From Gentiana macrophylla (Eukaryota > Streptophyta > Magnoliopsida > Gentianales > Gentianaceae), in assembly GCA_026214975.1 (NCBI GenBank), contig CM047806.1, positions 48,067,947-48,131,946 of the forward strand: a DNA stretch of 64,000 nt, written 5' to 3'. Numbering within the stretch: the first letter of the stretch is position 1; each line of letters opens with the position of its first letter. The position numbers and the translations under genes were made by a program. Of this stretch, positions 43,001 to 53,455 are shown in pieces. The notes under the pieces were generated by a model. That model worked only from the letters and a program-made list of their open reading frames with translations, did no database searches and was not told the DNA's origin.

Positions 43001-46000
43001 ACCAAGAGCTTAGAATAAGGTACCGCGTCCTGATGATCCAAAGGTCATAACTTGGAAGTCGGAAAACTCCCTAGTAAGACGTGGCTCGTTAATTCGATGG
43101 AGGCATCCATTGCTAGGCCTCACATGTTTCGTCCCACTGCTAAGGATGTTTAGTTGGCGGTTAAGGAGATGTACTCAGACGTAGAGAACTCATCTCATAT
43201 TTACGAGCTAAAAACCAACCTTTGGACAATGAGACATGAGTCCAAAGATGTCACAACATACTACAATGAGGTTTTGACGTTATGGCAGGAGTTGGACATT
43301 TGCCACTCTAAACTATCATCTCTCTCAAAAGCTTAAGCTGTTAGGGAGGTACATAATTAAAATTTTATATACTTCAACACGCCCCCTCAACACTTGTTTT
43401 TTTTCTTTTTTTATAGGAAAACTGTGCTTGGAGCGGGGTTTGAACTCATGACCTCCTGCTCTGCTCTAATACCATGTTGAACTACCATCTCTCTCAAAAG
43501 CTTAAGCTGTTGGGGAGATAGATAATTAACATTTTATACACTTTAACACGCCCCCTCAAGTCGAGGTAGATAATTAACATCTTATATGGAAAGATAATAA
43601 TATCACAGTATTTACTGTTACAGTAAATACTGTTCATGTACTGTCTTTTTATTATTTACCTTTTGTAACTAATCCTAGGATATTTTCTAGTCCTAGTGTA
43701 TTAGATTTGTTCTTTTGTTTAAAGGCTTATATTATATCCTAATAATAGAGCAGTTAGAACTAGCCGTTGGAACCATGCCTTATGGCTGTGTTCTTCTATT
43801 TATAGTTGTAATAGAGTTTCAAGTTTACTAAGCAATAAACTTAACTTTATTTGCTATCTTCTCTCAACTTCTATATGGTATCAGAGACTAGCTCTCTCTT
43901 CTCTTCTTAAAATCCTCTCTCTCGTTCTGTTTCAAAATTTGAAAAATGTCGGAAACTCTTTCTAGGACTCCAGCAAGTACCGCTACCTCTTCCAACCGCA
44001 CCAGTGGACTCGGATTGGAGAATCCAAGTCTACAAATCACCTCTGCAAAGTTCAACGGGTCTAACTATAGACAATGGGCAGCAGCGGTGAAAATCTTTGT
44101 TACTGGAAGGGGCAAGATGGGATACTTAACTGGATCAAGGAAGATGCCGAGTGAAGAAGATGCTGATGCCTTCTTCACATGGGAGACAGAGAATGCCACT
44201 ATCATGTCATGGCTGATTAACTCCATTATTGATGATATAGGTAATAATAATCTGTTTGCCTCTACTCCCAAGGAAATTTGGGATTATGTGGGACAATTTT
44301 ACTCAAACAAGGGCAATTTTGCCCAGGCTTTTGGAGTAAAATCTACCATTAGAAACCAGAAACAAGGGGCTCTTGATGTCACTAAATACTTCAATGCCTT
44401 GACCAAACTCTGGCAAGAATATGATCAGTTGACTGTTGTTAAGTGGACATGCAATACTGATGCTCTAACCTTTCAAACTCTACTTGAAAAGGAAAGAGTT
44501 TTGAATTCTCAGGAGGTCTTGATCCTCGCTTTGAAAGTCGCTAGGAAAGAGTCTTGTCCCAAGTTCCTTTACCTAACACCATGGAGGCTTTTACCTATAT
44601 CAGAAATGAAGAAAGTAGGAAATGAGTGATAGGTAGCCATCCTACTCCTCTTGGAGAACAGTCTGCTCTTATCACTCAAAGCTCTGAAAATGCCATGTTT
44701 GGCAAGAAAAAGAATGATCAAATAACTCTGTTGGTGTGTGATCATTGTAAGAAAAAGAGGCACAATAAAGAAAATTGTTGGCAGCTACATGGAAAACCTC
44801 CTAGAGCTCAACCTACAAAGAAACCTACTCAAGGGGCTGATCAGAAACAGGCTTTTACTGCTGCATCTCACCCTTTTTCTAAGGAGCAATTGGATATTCT
44901 GAACCAACTCTTTGGAAGGAAGGAAGAGCTGATGCAGTCTCATCTCTCTACTAGTGGAGTGGCTCGTGAAGGTACTGTCCCTTGGATTGTGGATTCTGGT
45001 GCATCTAGCCACATGACAGGGGACTAACTCTTTTTTCTACTTATCACCCCTCTAATGGGCAACACAAAGTTAAAATTGCTGATGAAACAGTGTCTACTGT
45101 TGCTGGAAAAGGTAGGATTCAAATATCTAAGGATATATGGCTTGAATCTGTCCTCTATGTTCCAAACCTTACTTGTAACCTATTATCCATTAGCAAATTT
45201 ACCACTGACACTAATAGCATTGCTAATTTCTACCATACTCATTGTGAATTTCAGGAGCAGGGATCAGGGGTGAAGATTGGCAGTGCTGAACTTGATGATG
45301 GTCTCTATTATTTCACCCACCAACCTTCCAGTTCCGTGTATAAAGCTGTGGATACAGATAATGACATCTCTCCCAAAAGCTTCAGCTGATGAGGATACAT
45401 ATAATTAACATTTTACTCACTTTAACAACCACAAAGATGTGTGGGAATATTCGAACGATAGTATCATGTTCAAGCGACGAGAAGAAAACGAGAGGGTGTA
45501 CTCGTTTCTGACTGGTTTGAATGTTGAATTAGATCAAGTGAGGGGGGTAGGATTTTGGAAAGAAAGCCTCTACCTTCTCTAAGAGATGTTTTTCAGAAGT
45601 CCAGAGGGAAAAAGTGAGGAGGAGCGTTATGAGGAAGGAGCCTGTCGGTGAGGCTGAAATGTCAGCACTAGTAGTAGGAAGGTTTGATGCTAACAAAAAG
45701 AACTTCAAGAAAAAGCAAGTGTGAGCACTGCAAAAAAATTAGCCACACAAAGGAGACTTGCTGGGAGGTTCATGGGAAATCATCGTGGAAGCTAAGAGGC
45801 AGTCCAAATGATGTTGGGAAGACAAATCAAGTTTCACTCTATCTAGATCAGACAACTAAGCTTGGTGCGCTTCATTTCACTAAAGCACATCTTGAACAAC
45901 TGAGTAAGCTTTTGAGTTCTAAGATACTACCAAAATCGAATCCAACTTGCTCCTTTGTCCAATCAGGTAATTGTGCTCACCTATCCACCCTAGATCCTAG

Positions 46001-49000
46001 TCATAAAGTTTTGTTGGATTGCTGATTCTGGTGCATAAGACCACATGACGAGCATGTCTGAACTTTGTTATACCTATCAACCATCTGCAGACAATCAAAA
46101 AGTAAAGCTTGAAGATGGCTCTCTGTCCATAATTGCAGGAACAGGAAATATTAAAATTCTCCTACACTCGTGTTAAAAGATGTCTCCACGTCCCTTATTT
46201 AACCTCCAATTTATTATCTATGTCGAAACTCACCTTTGATGAGAATGGGAGGTGTTTTGCTAAATGTCTATTTCCGGGAGAGAGCTTGAGGAAGATGATC
46301 GGCAAGTGTAGGATGTTTGGAGGCTTGTATGTCCTGGAACAAGAGTTTTCATCAATGATGGATCAGTACTTTGAATGAGTTATCACTCAGTTTATTTAGA
46401 TCAAACTAATGTTCATCTTTGGCATAAACAATTAAGCCATCCAAGTTTCCCCTATATGAAAACATTGCCCCCTCAATTATTTTTAAATAAAAAATTTGAT
46501 TCTCTTATTTGGGAAATGTGTGAATTGGCTAAGCATAGTGGAAACTCGTACCCTTCTCAACCATATAGACCATCTAGCACTTTTACTTTGGTCCATAGTG
46601 ATTTGCGGGGGCCTTAAAGAGTTAAAACTACTGATGGGAAAAGATAGTTTATTACTTTAATTGATGGTCAGTCATACTAGAATTTCTTAGGTATATTTGT
46701 TTATGGAAAAATATGAAGTTGAACAAGTGCTTAAGAATTTTTTTGAAATTGTTCATACTCACTTCAGACTAAAATTCAAATTGTCAGAAGTGATAATGAC
46801 ACGTAATATTTCAATCAATACTTGAGAGAATTTTTAAAAGGTATTATACATCAAAGTTTATGTGTTAGAACTCTTCAGTAGAACGAGGTTGCTGAAAGGA
46901 AAAATCGACACATGCTTGATGTAGCAAGATCTTCATGCTTGATTCTAAATGCCCTAACTATTTATGAGAAGTTTTTCTACAACCACTCATAAATAGGATG
47001 TCTTTTAAGGTGTTGTGATTCAAAACCCCTATGAATGTTTTTTTAAACTTGTTTCCCTAAAGGTAAGGTCCGAAAATGCATGTTTTTAGGATACTCCCCA
47101 ACTCAGAGAGGATACAAATGTTATGATCATAAGACTAATAAACTTTTTGTAAATATGGATGCAACCTTTTTTTTTATAGATAATGTTCATGGTCAAGGGG
47201 AGGGGGGAGTTATAGCCTAGAAATTGGTTTGATATCCTGGATGAAGCTATATGCCTAATCTAATGCTTGAGATGAACGGTTCAAATTCAATAAATTCTGA
47301 TGATGGAGGGTCGTAGGATAAAGATGGTAATTTTGGATTTGTATCTCCGTATCATGACTATGTTTATTCTAAGATTCATCCTGATCAACTCTTTAAAGGA
47401 AAGACTTTTCAAAGGAGGGGACAATAGCTGAACACATTCCTGACTCTCAATCTTCTGCTCAAGGGCAGCTGAAATATACACTTCGGAGGGTGAATAGAAA
47501 CCTAGTTTAGAGATGGGGTTAGACACAACCGAAGAAGATCTACTTCTTGATGTACCCATAATCGAAAACCTCCCAGAAAGTGTACCCAACATCCTATGTT
47601 TGACCATCTCATCTATGAAAAACTATCCACACAACACGAAGCCTATTTAATAGCCTTGTCCAACCATGAAATACCCAAGACTGTTCAGAAGCTCTTTAAA
47701 TCCTAAGTCGAAGGAAGCGGTCCAGGAGGATATGAGGGCTTTAGAGAAGAATGGAACTTTTGAGAAGTTGGATTTCTAGTGGGGGGAAGAGTGGTAATGG
47801 TTCTTTGCAGTGACATAAAGCACGGTTGATGACAAAAGGATTTTCTCAGGCGTACTTAGACTTCTTTCCTCATGCATACTTGGACGTTTTCCCCAGTTGC
47901 CAAGTTGAATACCATCAGGGTTATATTTTCTGTTGCTGTCAACCTGGATTGGCCTTTGAATCAGCTGGGTGTGAAGAATGCGTTTTCTCATGGTGAGTTG
48001 ATAGAAGAAGTATTCATGGAGGCACTTCCAGGGATTGATTGTTGTGGCAGATTTTAAAGGGAAAGTCTGCAAGTTGAAGAGGTTCCTGTATGGGCTCAAA
48101 TAGAGTCCTGGGCTTGGTTTGAGAAATTTATGAGATTTCTTAAAGTTTGGGATTCTTTCAAGGTCAATCGGACCATACTTTGTTTGTAAAATATTCTGTT
48201 ATTGACAAGTTAATTGTGTTGATTGCCTATGTAGATGATATAATATTGATAGGAAATGATCCAGAAGGGCCTGCTTGGGTTAAAGAAGCATTAGCTAGGG
48301 AGTTTGAGAAAGACCTGGGAGTGCTCAAGCACTTTCTTGGCATGGAGGTGGCTAGGTCACAGAAAGGGTTGGTGATCTCTTAGAGAAAGTGTGTTCTGGA
48401 TCTACTGAAGGAGACTGATTTGAGTGGAGCAATACCGACAAGAACCCCCATGGAGTGTAATCTGAAACTCGGGGATAATGATAATGAAGCATCAGTTAAC
48501 GCTGAGAGATATCAGAGGCTAGTTGGAAAGCTGATTTACCTTTCTTGTACCAGACCACATATATCTTATGCTGTAAAATACTAAAATCAGTATGTCAGTT
48601 CATGCACAGTCCAACACAGAAGCATTTGGATGTGGTTTATAGAATTTTCAAGTATCTTAAGGCCACCCCGGGGAAGGGGCTTTATTTCTAGAAAACTGAG
48701 AAGAATGGGATTAAAGCTTTTAGAAATGTGGATTGGGGTACAAGCACTCAAGATAGAAGATCAATTTCTGGGTATTGTACCTACGCGTGGAGTAATCTGG
48801 TAACATGGCGAAGTAAAAAAGCAAGACGTTGCAGCGAGAAGTAGTGCTGAGGCAGAGTTTTGAGCATTGGCTCAAGGGATTTGTAAGGTTTTATGGGTGA
48901 AGCAAGTCTAGAAGACATCAAAGTACCATTCACTTCATCTATGAGACGCTTTTGTGACAACAAGGCTGCTATAAGGCTATAAACATAGCAAATGAACCAG

Positions 49001-51132
49001 CGCATCATGATCGAACTAAACATGTGGAGATTGATCGACACTTTATCAAGGATAAGTTTGAGAATGGGATGGTGTGTATTCCATTTTTGCCGTCATCAAA
49101 GTTGCTGATGGTCTAACCAAAGCCCTTGCAAGGTAATAATTTGAAGCGTTCGTGGGCAAGTTGGGTAATATGATTGACATTTTTATACCAACTACCAAGT
49201 TGAGGAAGAGTGTTGAGAAGCTAGCCAGTTTAGGCTCAGTCGGCTAGGGCTTGGTGGTTTTATTTAAGTTGTTTCTATATCCTGTTTTACCCTTAATTAT
49301 GTGTTAAGAATAAGGTGTTTTTTAGGCACCAAGTATTTTAGGCGGTTTAGGCGTCTTGCTATCATCTTTTTCTATAGTAATTTTATTTGAAAGTAACTCA
49401 GAGCCTGTGGTGATGAAAATTGATGAGGCATTGCGTGGCCAGGAAACATAACTGCGAGTCACAGTTGTGTCCCTGAGAATTTCGGGTCGATAAAAAACGA
49501 ACCGCCAGTAAATTATTGGAGAAACCTCAAATCCTCTCCATTGTTTTATCCTAATTCAAAGTAATAATGACACGAGGCTTTCTGCATGCAGACATTCAAC
49601 CGTACATCAGTGAAGAAACCTCAGCTACTGTTTCTTTGCTTTGACCGTGATTCTCAGGAATGCCACATTCTTGAATTATGCAGAAGCCGAGATCCCCCCT
49701 AGCCATGCAAAACCAGATCCGTAATCATAATAAGTCTCACCCTTCACGTCAGTTTTAGCGATTTAGAGAAGCAATAAGAAAACTATATGCAGCAAAGAAA
49801 GACATCAAGTCTCTGGACAAGAATGAATAATTTGCTGAGGATTATGATTAGTGTTTGGGTTTCACAATGGGGAACATTCTTGAATCTATCTCAAGCGTCT
49901 TGAAAAATCATGCACTCATGTGTATATGTTTAATGAACGTGCATGCTATACATGGCTATGCATTATCATCGCTGTGGGAAGGTAGGAAGGTGAGTTACTA
50001 GATCTTTTATACACCTCAACAAACCAATCATGTGTGGGGCCTAAGACAAAGAGGCTTGACCAAAGAAGGCACAAAAGCAGATAAAAGGCTCTGACCAACA
50101 TAAGGCACATTCGGCAAAAGATAGAGGCATGCACAACACAAATTGGGTGACAATATTAGGAAAAGAGGTTTGATCATATGTCCTCCTACTCATGCCATAT
50201 TCACGCATATATGCTTTTAGGTTGATGGGAAGGTGAGCAATTAAGATATTTAAACGCTTCAACGCAGAAAGAATATCATGAATGGATATGCCTCTTTAGC
50301 TAAGAGACCTGTGCCCTGGTAGTTGCACATCTCTAAAATTGGCTAAGAATACGGGTTGCTAGTTAAGAGTTGAAAGAACTGGACAAGGTGATATAAGCTA
50401 GTATATTTAATACTGTAATTAGTAAATCTAAAAAACTTGATACACTGAATAATCATAATACAGCATATTTGAATGCAGGAACAGGAAACGTCTTTTCAGT
50501 TAGTCGATTATACTGTCTAGTTAGTCGATTATACTGTCTAGTTACCCCTAGATAATATCAAATGGAACCATATGGTTGCTGCTAAATTTGAGGGAAAAAA
50601 CATTTTTTTGTGAGCATAACGGATGTATAGTATACTGCTATCCATTACTTGGTGGGTCCTCTATAGTGGTGTTTCCATGCTCTGCTAACATTCTTTATCC
50701 CACTTGCCTTATGTTAGTTTTCTGGAATTAACTATTGCTCTTTTGAATGAATGTAGCGAGAGATATGCTGGCTGCGTCCCTGCTCTGAAGGCGACAATAA
50801 GGGTGTAAGTTGAATCTTCTATGTTTTGATATATCAGCTAGAGGCGTTAAAAAACTGATTATATATCAGTGTATGGGGTGGGATGTCATTAATGGAACTA
50901 ATCAAATGCAATAATAACCATAATTATGCAGTTTCAGGATTTCATATCATATCTGCAGCAAAGGGAATGTGCTGGAGTGATCAAAATCCCAGCAGTTAAA
51001 TCCATGTGGGCAAGACTTCTTTTTATTCTTCCATGTTCACCTGATACATGTTCCATGCTATCAATTACTCCTAATCCTTCACCTTCCCTTATTGTTTTGG
51101 TTTTGCCCAAAGAAACGAATGAATGGGTTTGA
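31078..51132 (+). CDS. SPOC-domain nuclear protein, 8 exons, apparent frameshift in exon 6
   Basis: Exons: 31078-31390, 37140-37864, 38712-39826, 40811-40968, 41154-41814, 41898-41977, 50757-50804, 50932-51132, all with GT/AG borders and matching phases except exon 6. About 1100 codons: a proline-rich N-terminus, a conserved helical region (exon 2), serine-rich linkers, an RRM-like stretch at the end of exon 3 (about residues 600-718), a Pro-rich stretch, and a C-terminal SPOC domain (from [14 protein letters not shown] to KETNEWV). SPOC domains read phosphorylated partners in RNA-processing and transcription complexes; the plant family includes FPA, though this protein is a separate group (compare At1g27750). 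Exon 6 appears 2 nt short after LDM (about 41918-41925), giving an immediate stop. Introns 1 and 6 are filled with transposons. Confidence 0.88.
31878..32109. mobile_element. MITE with 11-bp target duplication, Mutator-like
   Basis: ATTATTAGAAG stands on both sides (31867-31877 and 32110-32120). The ends are inverted repeats: ATGCTACTGC near the left, GCAGTAGCAT near the right, extended by CACAAYGAAATG-type sequence. There is no coding capacity in 232 bp. A 9-11 bp duplication fits Mutator-type transposition. It lies in intron 1 of the SPOC gene. Confidence 0.88.
32265..32442 (-). mobile_element. tRNA-derived SINE with 10-bp target duplication
   Basis: AGCTTCTTGG flanks both sides (32255-32264 and 32443-32452). 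On the minus strand it has an A-box-like GAGCTTAGTACCC (32401-32416), a B-box-like GGTCTCAGATTCGAGAG (32375-32392) about 10 bp further, a body ending GGGCAACCGGATACTT, and an A-rich tail (32265-32281). This is the structure of a plant RNA polymerase III SINE. It lies in intron 1 of the SPOC gene. Confidence 0.87.
32791..32937. repeat. Short inverted-repeat element with GGGGTCC words
   Basis: GGCGGAT (32792-32798) and ATCCGCC (32930-32936) are exact inverted ends. Inside, GGGGTCC occurs three times. It looks like a small non-autonomous repeat common in plant introns. A clear target duplication was not found. Confidence 0.6.
33622..34204 (-). pseudogene. RNase H end of the outer Copia element
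   Basis: Minus-strand translation gives [12 protein letters not shown], then [25 protein letters not shown] and [12 protein letters not shown], the end of Copia RNase H. It reads across several stops. It stops at the LTR of another element at 34205. Confidence 0.75.
34205..34970 (-). mobile_element. 3' end of a second Copia element: RNase H tail and LTR
   Basis: The LTR 34205-34458 starts TGTAGAAATAAAG and ends TTTTTACA and is followed inside by a purine run (minus strand ACCTTGAGGAGGGG). The frame 34674-34480 gives [21 protein letters not shown] and [11 protein letters not shown], the RNase H end. The upstream part to about 34970 is decayed pol. No second LTR of this type is present. Confidence 0.72.
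34971..35666 (-). mobile_element. 5' end of a third Copia element: LTR, primer site, gag start
   Basis: The LTR 35392-35666 starts TGTAAAAAC and ends TCTCCAACA on +. The primer-binding site (minus strand TGGTATATCAG) abuts it. The gag frame 35250-35020 gives [22 protein letters not shown] and [14 protein letters not shown], close to the gag at 43946-44629 in intron 6 ([23 protein letters not shown]). A GA microsatellite lies at 35541-35559 in the LTR. Confidence 0.72.
35667..36067 (+). mobile_element. 3' end of a fourth Copia element, plus strand
   Basis: About 120 bp of RNase H end ([15 protein letters not shown] then stop) precede a polypurine run TTGAGGGGGGG and an LTR 35789-36067 (279 bp) with inverted ends TGTGGGA/TTTCCACA. 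It is opposite in orientation to its neighbours. Its left border coincides with the end of the third element's LTR, so a deletion or recombination joined them. Confidence 0.75.
38147..38356. mobile_element. Foldback MITE in intron 2 of the SPOC gene
   Basis: Terminal inverted repeats: CTTTATTTGCACCACACC on the left (38148-38165) and GGTGTGGTGCAAATAAAAG on the right (38338-38356). Similarity continues inward (TTTGAAAGTCGGTTCTGGAG against the complement of CTCCAGAACCAACTTTCAAA), so nearly the whole 210 bp folds back. No clear target duplication. Host intron 2 spans 37865-38711. Confidence 0.82.
43307..45427 (-). mobile_element. Tandem TRIM (three LTRs) in the gag of the intron-6 Copia
   Basis: LTR copies lie at 43307-43379, 43475-43548 (74 bp; TGTTGAAC to TTTAACA) and about 45362-45427. 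On the minus strand each internal part starts with a tRNA-Met primer site (TGGTATTAGAGC, 43463-43474) and ends with a purine run (TTGAGGGGGCG), the design of a terminal-repeat retrotransposon in miniature. The outer flanks GCCAC (43302-43306) and ACCAC (45428-45432) fit a target duplication, and the gag reading resumes after it. Another Copia sits between the second and third LTR. Confidence 0.82.
43566..45361 (+). pseudogene. Copia gag-protease fragment nested inside the TRIM
   Basis: LTR-like sequence (about 43612-43873, with CTATTTATAG near 43797) ends at a primer site TGGTATCAGAG (43875). Gag follows at 43946-44629 ([28 protein letters not shown]), a zinc knuckle [15 protein letters not shown] at about 44735, then protease [12 protein letters not shown] (44990-45025) and the flap and pre-integrase region to 45360. 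It ends before integrase. Frame changes at 44629 and about 45027. Confidence 0.82.
49379..49939. other. Intron 6 sequence without recognised features
   Basis: Unique-looking intron sequence between the Copia right LTR and a TRIM copy. I see no ORF or repeat border here. Confidence 0.4.
49940..50270 (-). mobile_element. Diverged TRIM copy in intron 6
   Basis: Two LTR-like blocks (about 49965-50030, ending ATACACCTCAACA, and 50195-50265, ending AAACGCTTCAACG) share GGGAAGGTGAG and flank an internal part with AAAGGCTCTGACCAACAT, AATTGGGTGACAATATT and GTTTGATCATATGTCCTCC. The internal part matches the copy at 60240-60410 (GGGTGACAATGTTGG, GTTTGAACCCATGAC). It is not perfect enough to fix borders. 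Confidence 0.6.
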
Positions 51133-52841
51133 ACTGTTCAGACAGTAGGATCAAGTCATGCTCTGTATGACACAGGTAACTGCAGGCGTGCGTGAGTCGT
51201 GTTAATGATTGCGATAGATCCAAACTATTTCTCGTAGATTGTAGACTGTTCAGTGCCCCTCCCCCCAAACGTCCCCTGAACGTTCTTTGTAATAACCTTT
51301 GATGATTTTGCCCCTCAGTATTCACACTGGTTAGGTTGCGTATGATTTGAGCAGCGTTTGGGCATCATGTGTGGTACTGGTTTGTATGCAAATGCAAATT
51401 GACCACCGTGTGAGTTCTCTTAGAATGTTGCTAGATGTGAGCAATTTCCTTGAAAATGGAAGAGGTTTATTTTTTTTGTTTTTTTATTTATTATAATTTG
51501 AAACGTAGAGCTTTTTTCGAATTTACAATTTTTACATATTACGACAACATTGGGGCATACATACAGGTTGATTTGCCGTTTCGATGATTGCGATCTCATG
51601 TTCCAACTTGAACCCTTTTTTTTTTCCTTCCTGAAAAGTGGGATATTAGCCCAAAATATGCAAAGCAATTAAACAAAACGAAAGAATGTTAAGTAAAATA
51701 TTGGTGATTGATTTATAAATATTTGGCTTTTTTAATCAATTTATTGAGTTCACATCCTGAATTTACTATATAAGTACTCAAATATTTTTGATAATGGAAT
51801 GTAAGATTAGTCAAACTCAAAATAATAGGGAGCATTGTATAATAATATAAACTATATTTCTCAATATGCATTGCTCCAATTTCAAGGCCCAGTTGAATTG
51901 CTCACTTCGGCATTGGCTGATGTAGGCCCGTGAAAATTCAATTCATCAACTATCATCTTTTCTTTTTTTTCTTTTTTTTTTGTTCGAGGGTAAACTATCA
52001 TCTTTTTAGCACGTCTCAATAATCGACACTCTGAACAAACAAACAAACAAGCATAACTCCGTAGGGTATAGGGTGCCCTATGTGTGCTATAAAAATCCAC
52101 ATTTTAACGATAAAATTGAGATTTTCGATTTGGTGCAATGTGAAACCGCTATAGAGGTGTTTATACGATAGAAATGAGGCTCGAAATGCTATAAAATCAG
52201 ATGAAATATGTGTGAAATGTATAGGAGGGTTGACTCTTATCAACCGCTATATGTAGCAATCTCCCGTGTCACCCGCACCTTCTGGGCTAAAGCTTTTGAT
52301 AGTTATCAAGGATCGTTACCCATGGATTTACACGCAAAATATAGTTTATCATGAAGTGTTTGAATTATGAGGCCTATTGTATTGATGTACACTTATTTTT
52401 CCCTTTGTAACTTTTGCTTCGATTATTATGGTTGTAATACAACAATTTAGCCATTTTATTACTTATTACGTTGTTATAACGTTATTGCCATATACTGAGG
52501 CCAATGTTGTAACGTGTTTGTTTTCTTGCTTGAAAATGTGCTATTTAGAACCAGAACCAAAATTTGCACCATTTTAGTCTTTACATGATGGTAAACATGA
52601 TTGGTCCATCAGGCTCGATTATTTAGAGTTATTCAACCTGACATACAAAGACTGGTCATGTGGTTCGTCGACATTGATGTAAGTATACATGTATAGTTTT
52701 CACACCTATTACATTTAACTTTCTTATATTAATTAACAAATTGTGCTAATGACCTGTCTACTTCAGAATTGTTTGATGCAAGGCATCTGTAATGACAAAA
52801 TGGTTACAAATAACCTCACCAAACATTTCGTTGAACCTTTT

Positions 52842-52873
<32 letters not shown>

Positions 52874-53151
52874 ATTTCGTTGAAGAAAATGTCTATTGCT
52901 TCTTTGATGTACAGGTGGTTCCACTTGGATTACGCTTACCAAATAATCTATATTTTTCCCGCTTACCTCCGTACTAAAATGGTATGTGTTCTTAATGTCA
53001 ATGCTATGTTATGCAACACGCAAGGTGATGAAACAAAGAACAAAATAAGATTACAAATGATGAAATAGACAAAAAAATAAAATATTATTGGAATGATAAA
53101 AACAATAGTGTTGTATAAAAACACTTAATGATTTTTTTAACTCACTTTCAG

Positions 53152-53155
<4 letters not shown>
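51133..53155. other. 3' flank of the SPOC gene and intergenic sequence
   Basis: The 3' UTR probably extends some hundreds of bases past the TGA at 51130-51132; no strong AATAAA is visible. No gene is recognised. A poly(A) run of about 29 bp lies at 52843-52871, followed by a repeat of the preceding CATTTCGTTGAA (52822 and 52873), which suggests a small retroposition or duplication event. Confidence 0.5.

Positions 53156-53222
<67 letters not shown>
53156..53222. repeat. (AT)n microsatellite, about 67 bp
   Basis: Uninterrupted alternating A/T. Confidence 0.97.
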
Positions 53223-53224
<2 letters not shown>

Positions 53225-53261
53225 ACTCCGCTTTTAGCGTTTCCATTGTTTTGCATGACTT

Positions 53262-53455
53262 TCTATACCCTACTTGGGAAGGGAAGAGGCACGATAGTGG
53301 ATTTGTGTATCTTAAGATCGTGTGGCATTCATAGAAAAAATGCCGAAGCGTTACTCTTTCTATACCCTACTTGGGAAGAACCACGATAGAGGGATTTGTG
53401 TCACTTAAGATCGTGCACATTCATAGAAAAATACTAAACGTTACTACATTTTCCT
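53262..53455. repeat. Tandem duplication of about 97 bp
   Basis: TCTATACCCTACTTGGGAAG begins at 53262 and again at 53359. Both units continue with a CACGATAG word, GGATTTGTGT, CTTAAGATCGTG, CATTCATAGAAAAA and GCGTTACT or ACGTTACT. Confidence 0.9.

Larger units (their letters stand above)
42564..49378 (+). mobile_element. Copia element in intron 6 of the SPOC gene, host of nested insertions
   Basis: The left LTR 42564-42767 starts TGTTGAGAAGC and ends TTTCAACA, followed at once by the primer site TGCTATCAGAGCC (tRNA-Met type, one mismatch). The right LTR starts at 49211 after AAGTTGAGGAAGAG; its end is shorter and diverged. Inside: gag (42800-43306 and 45428-45600), zinc knuckle [15 protein letters not shown] (45710-45760), protease DSGA followed by a nonsense codon (46025-46055), pre-integrase zinc region [12 protein letters not shown] ([11 protein letters not shown] near 48230, [15 protein letters not shown]) and RNase H. 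Many stops. Flanks GTAAA/GTAAT. Confidence 0.88.
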
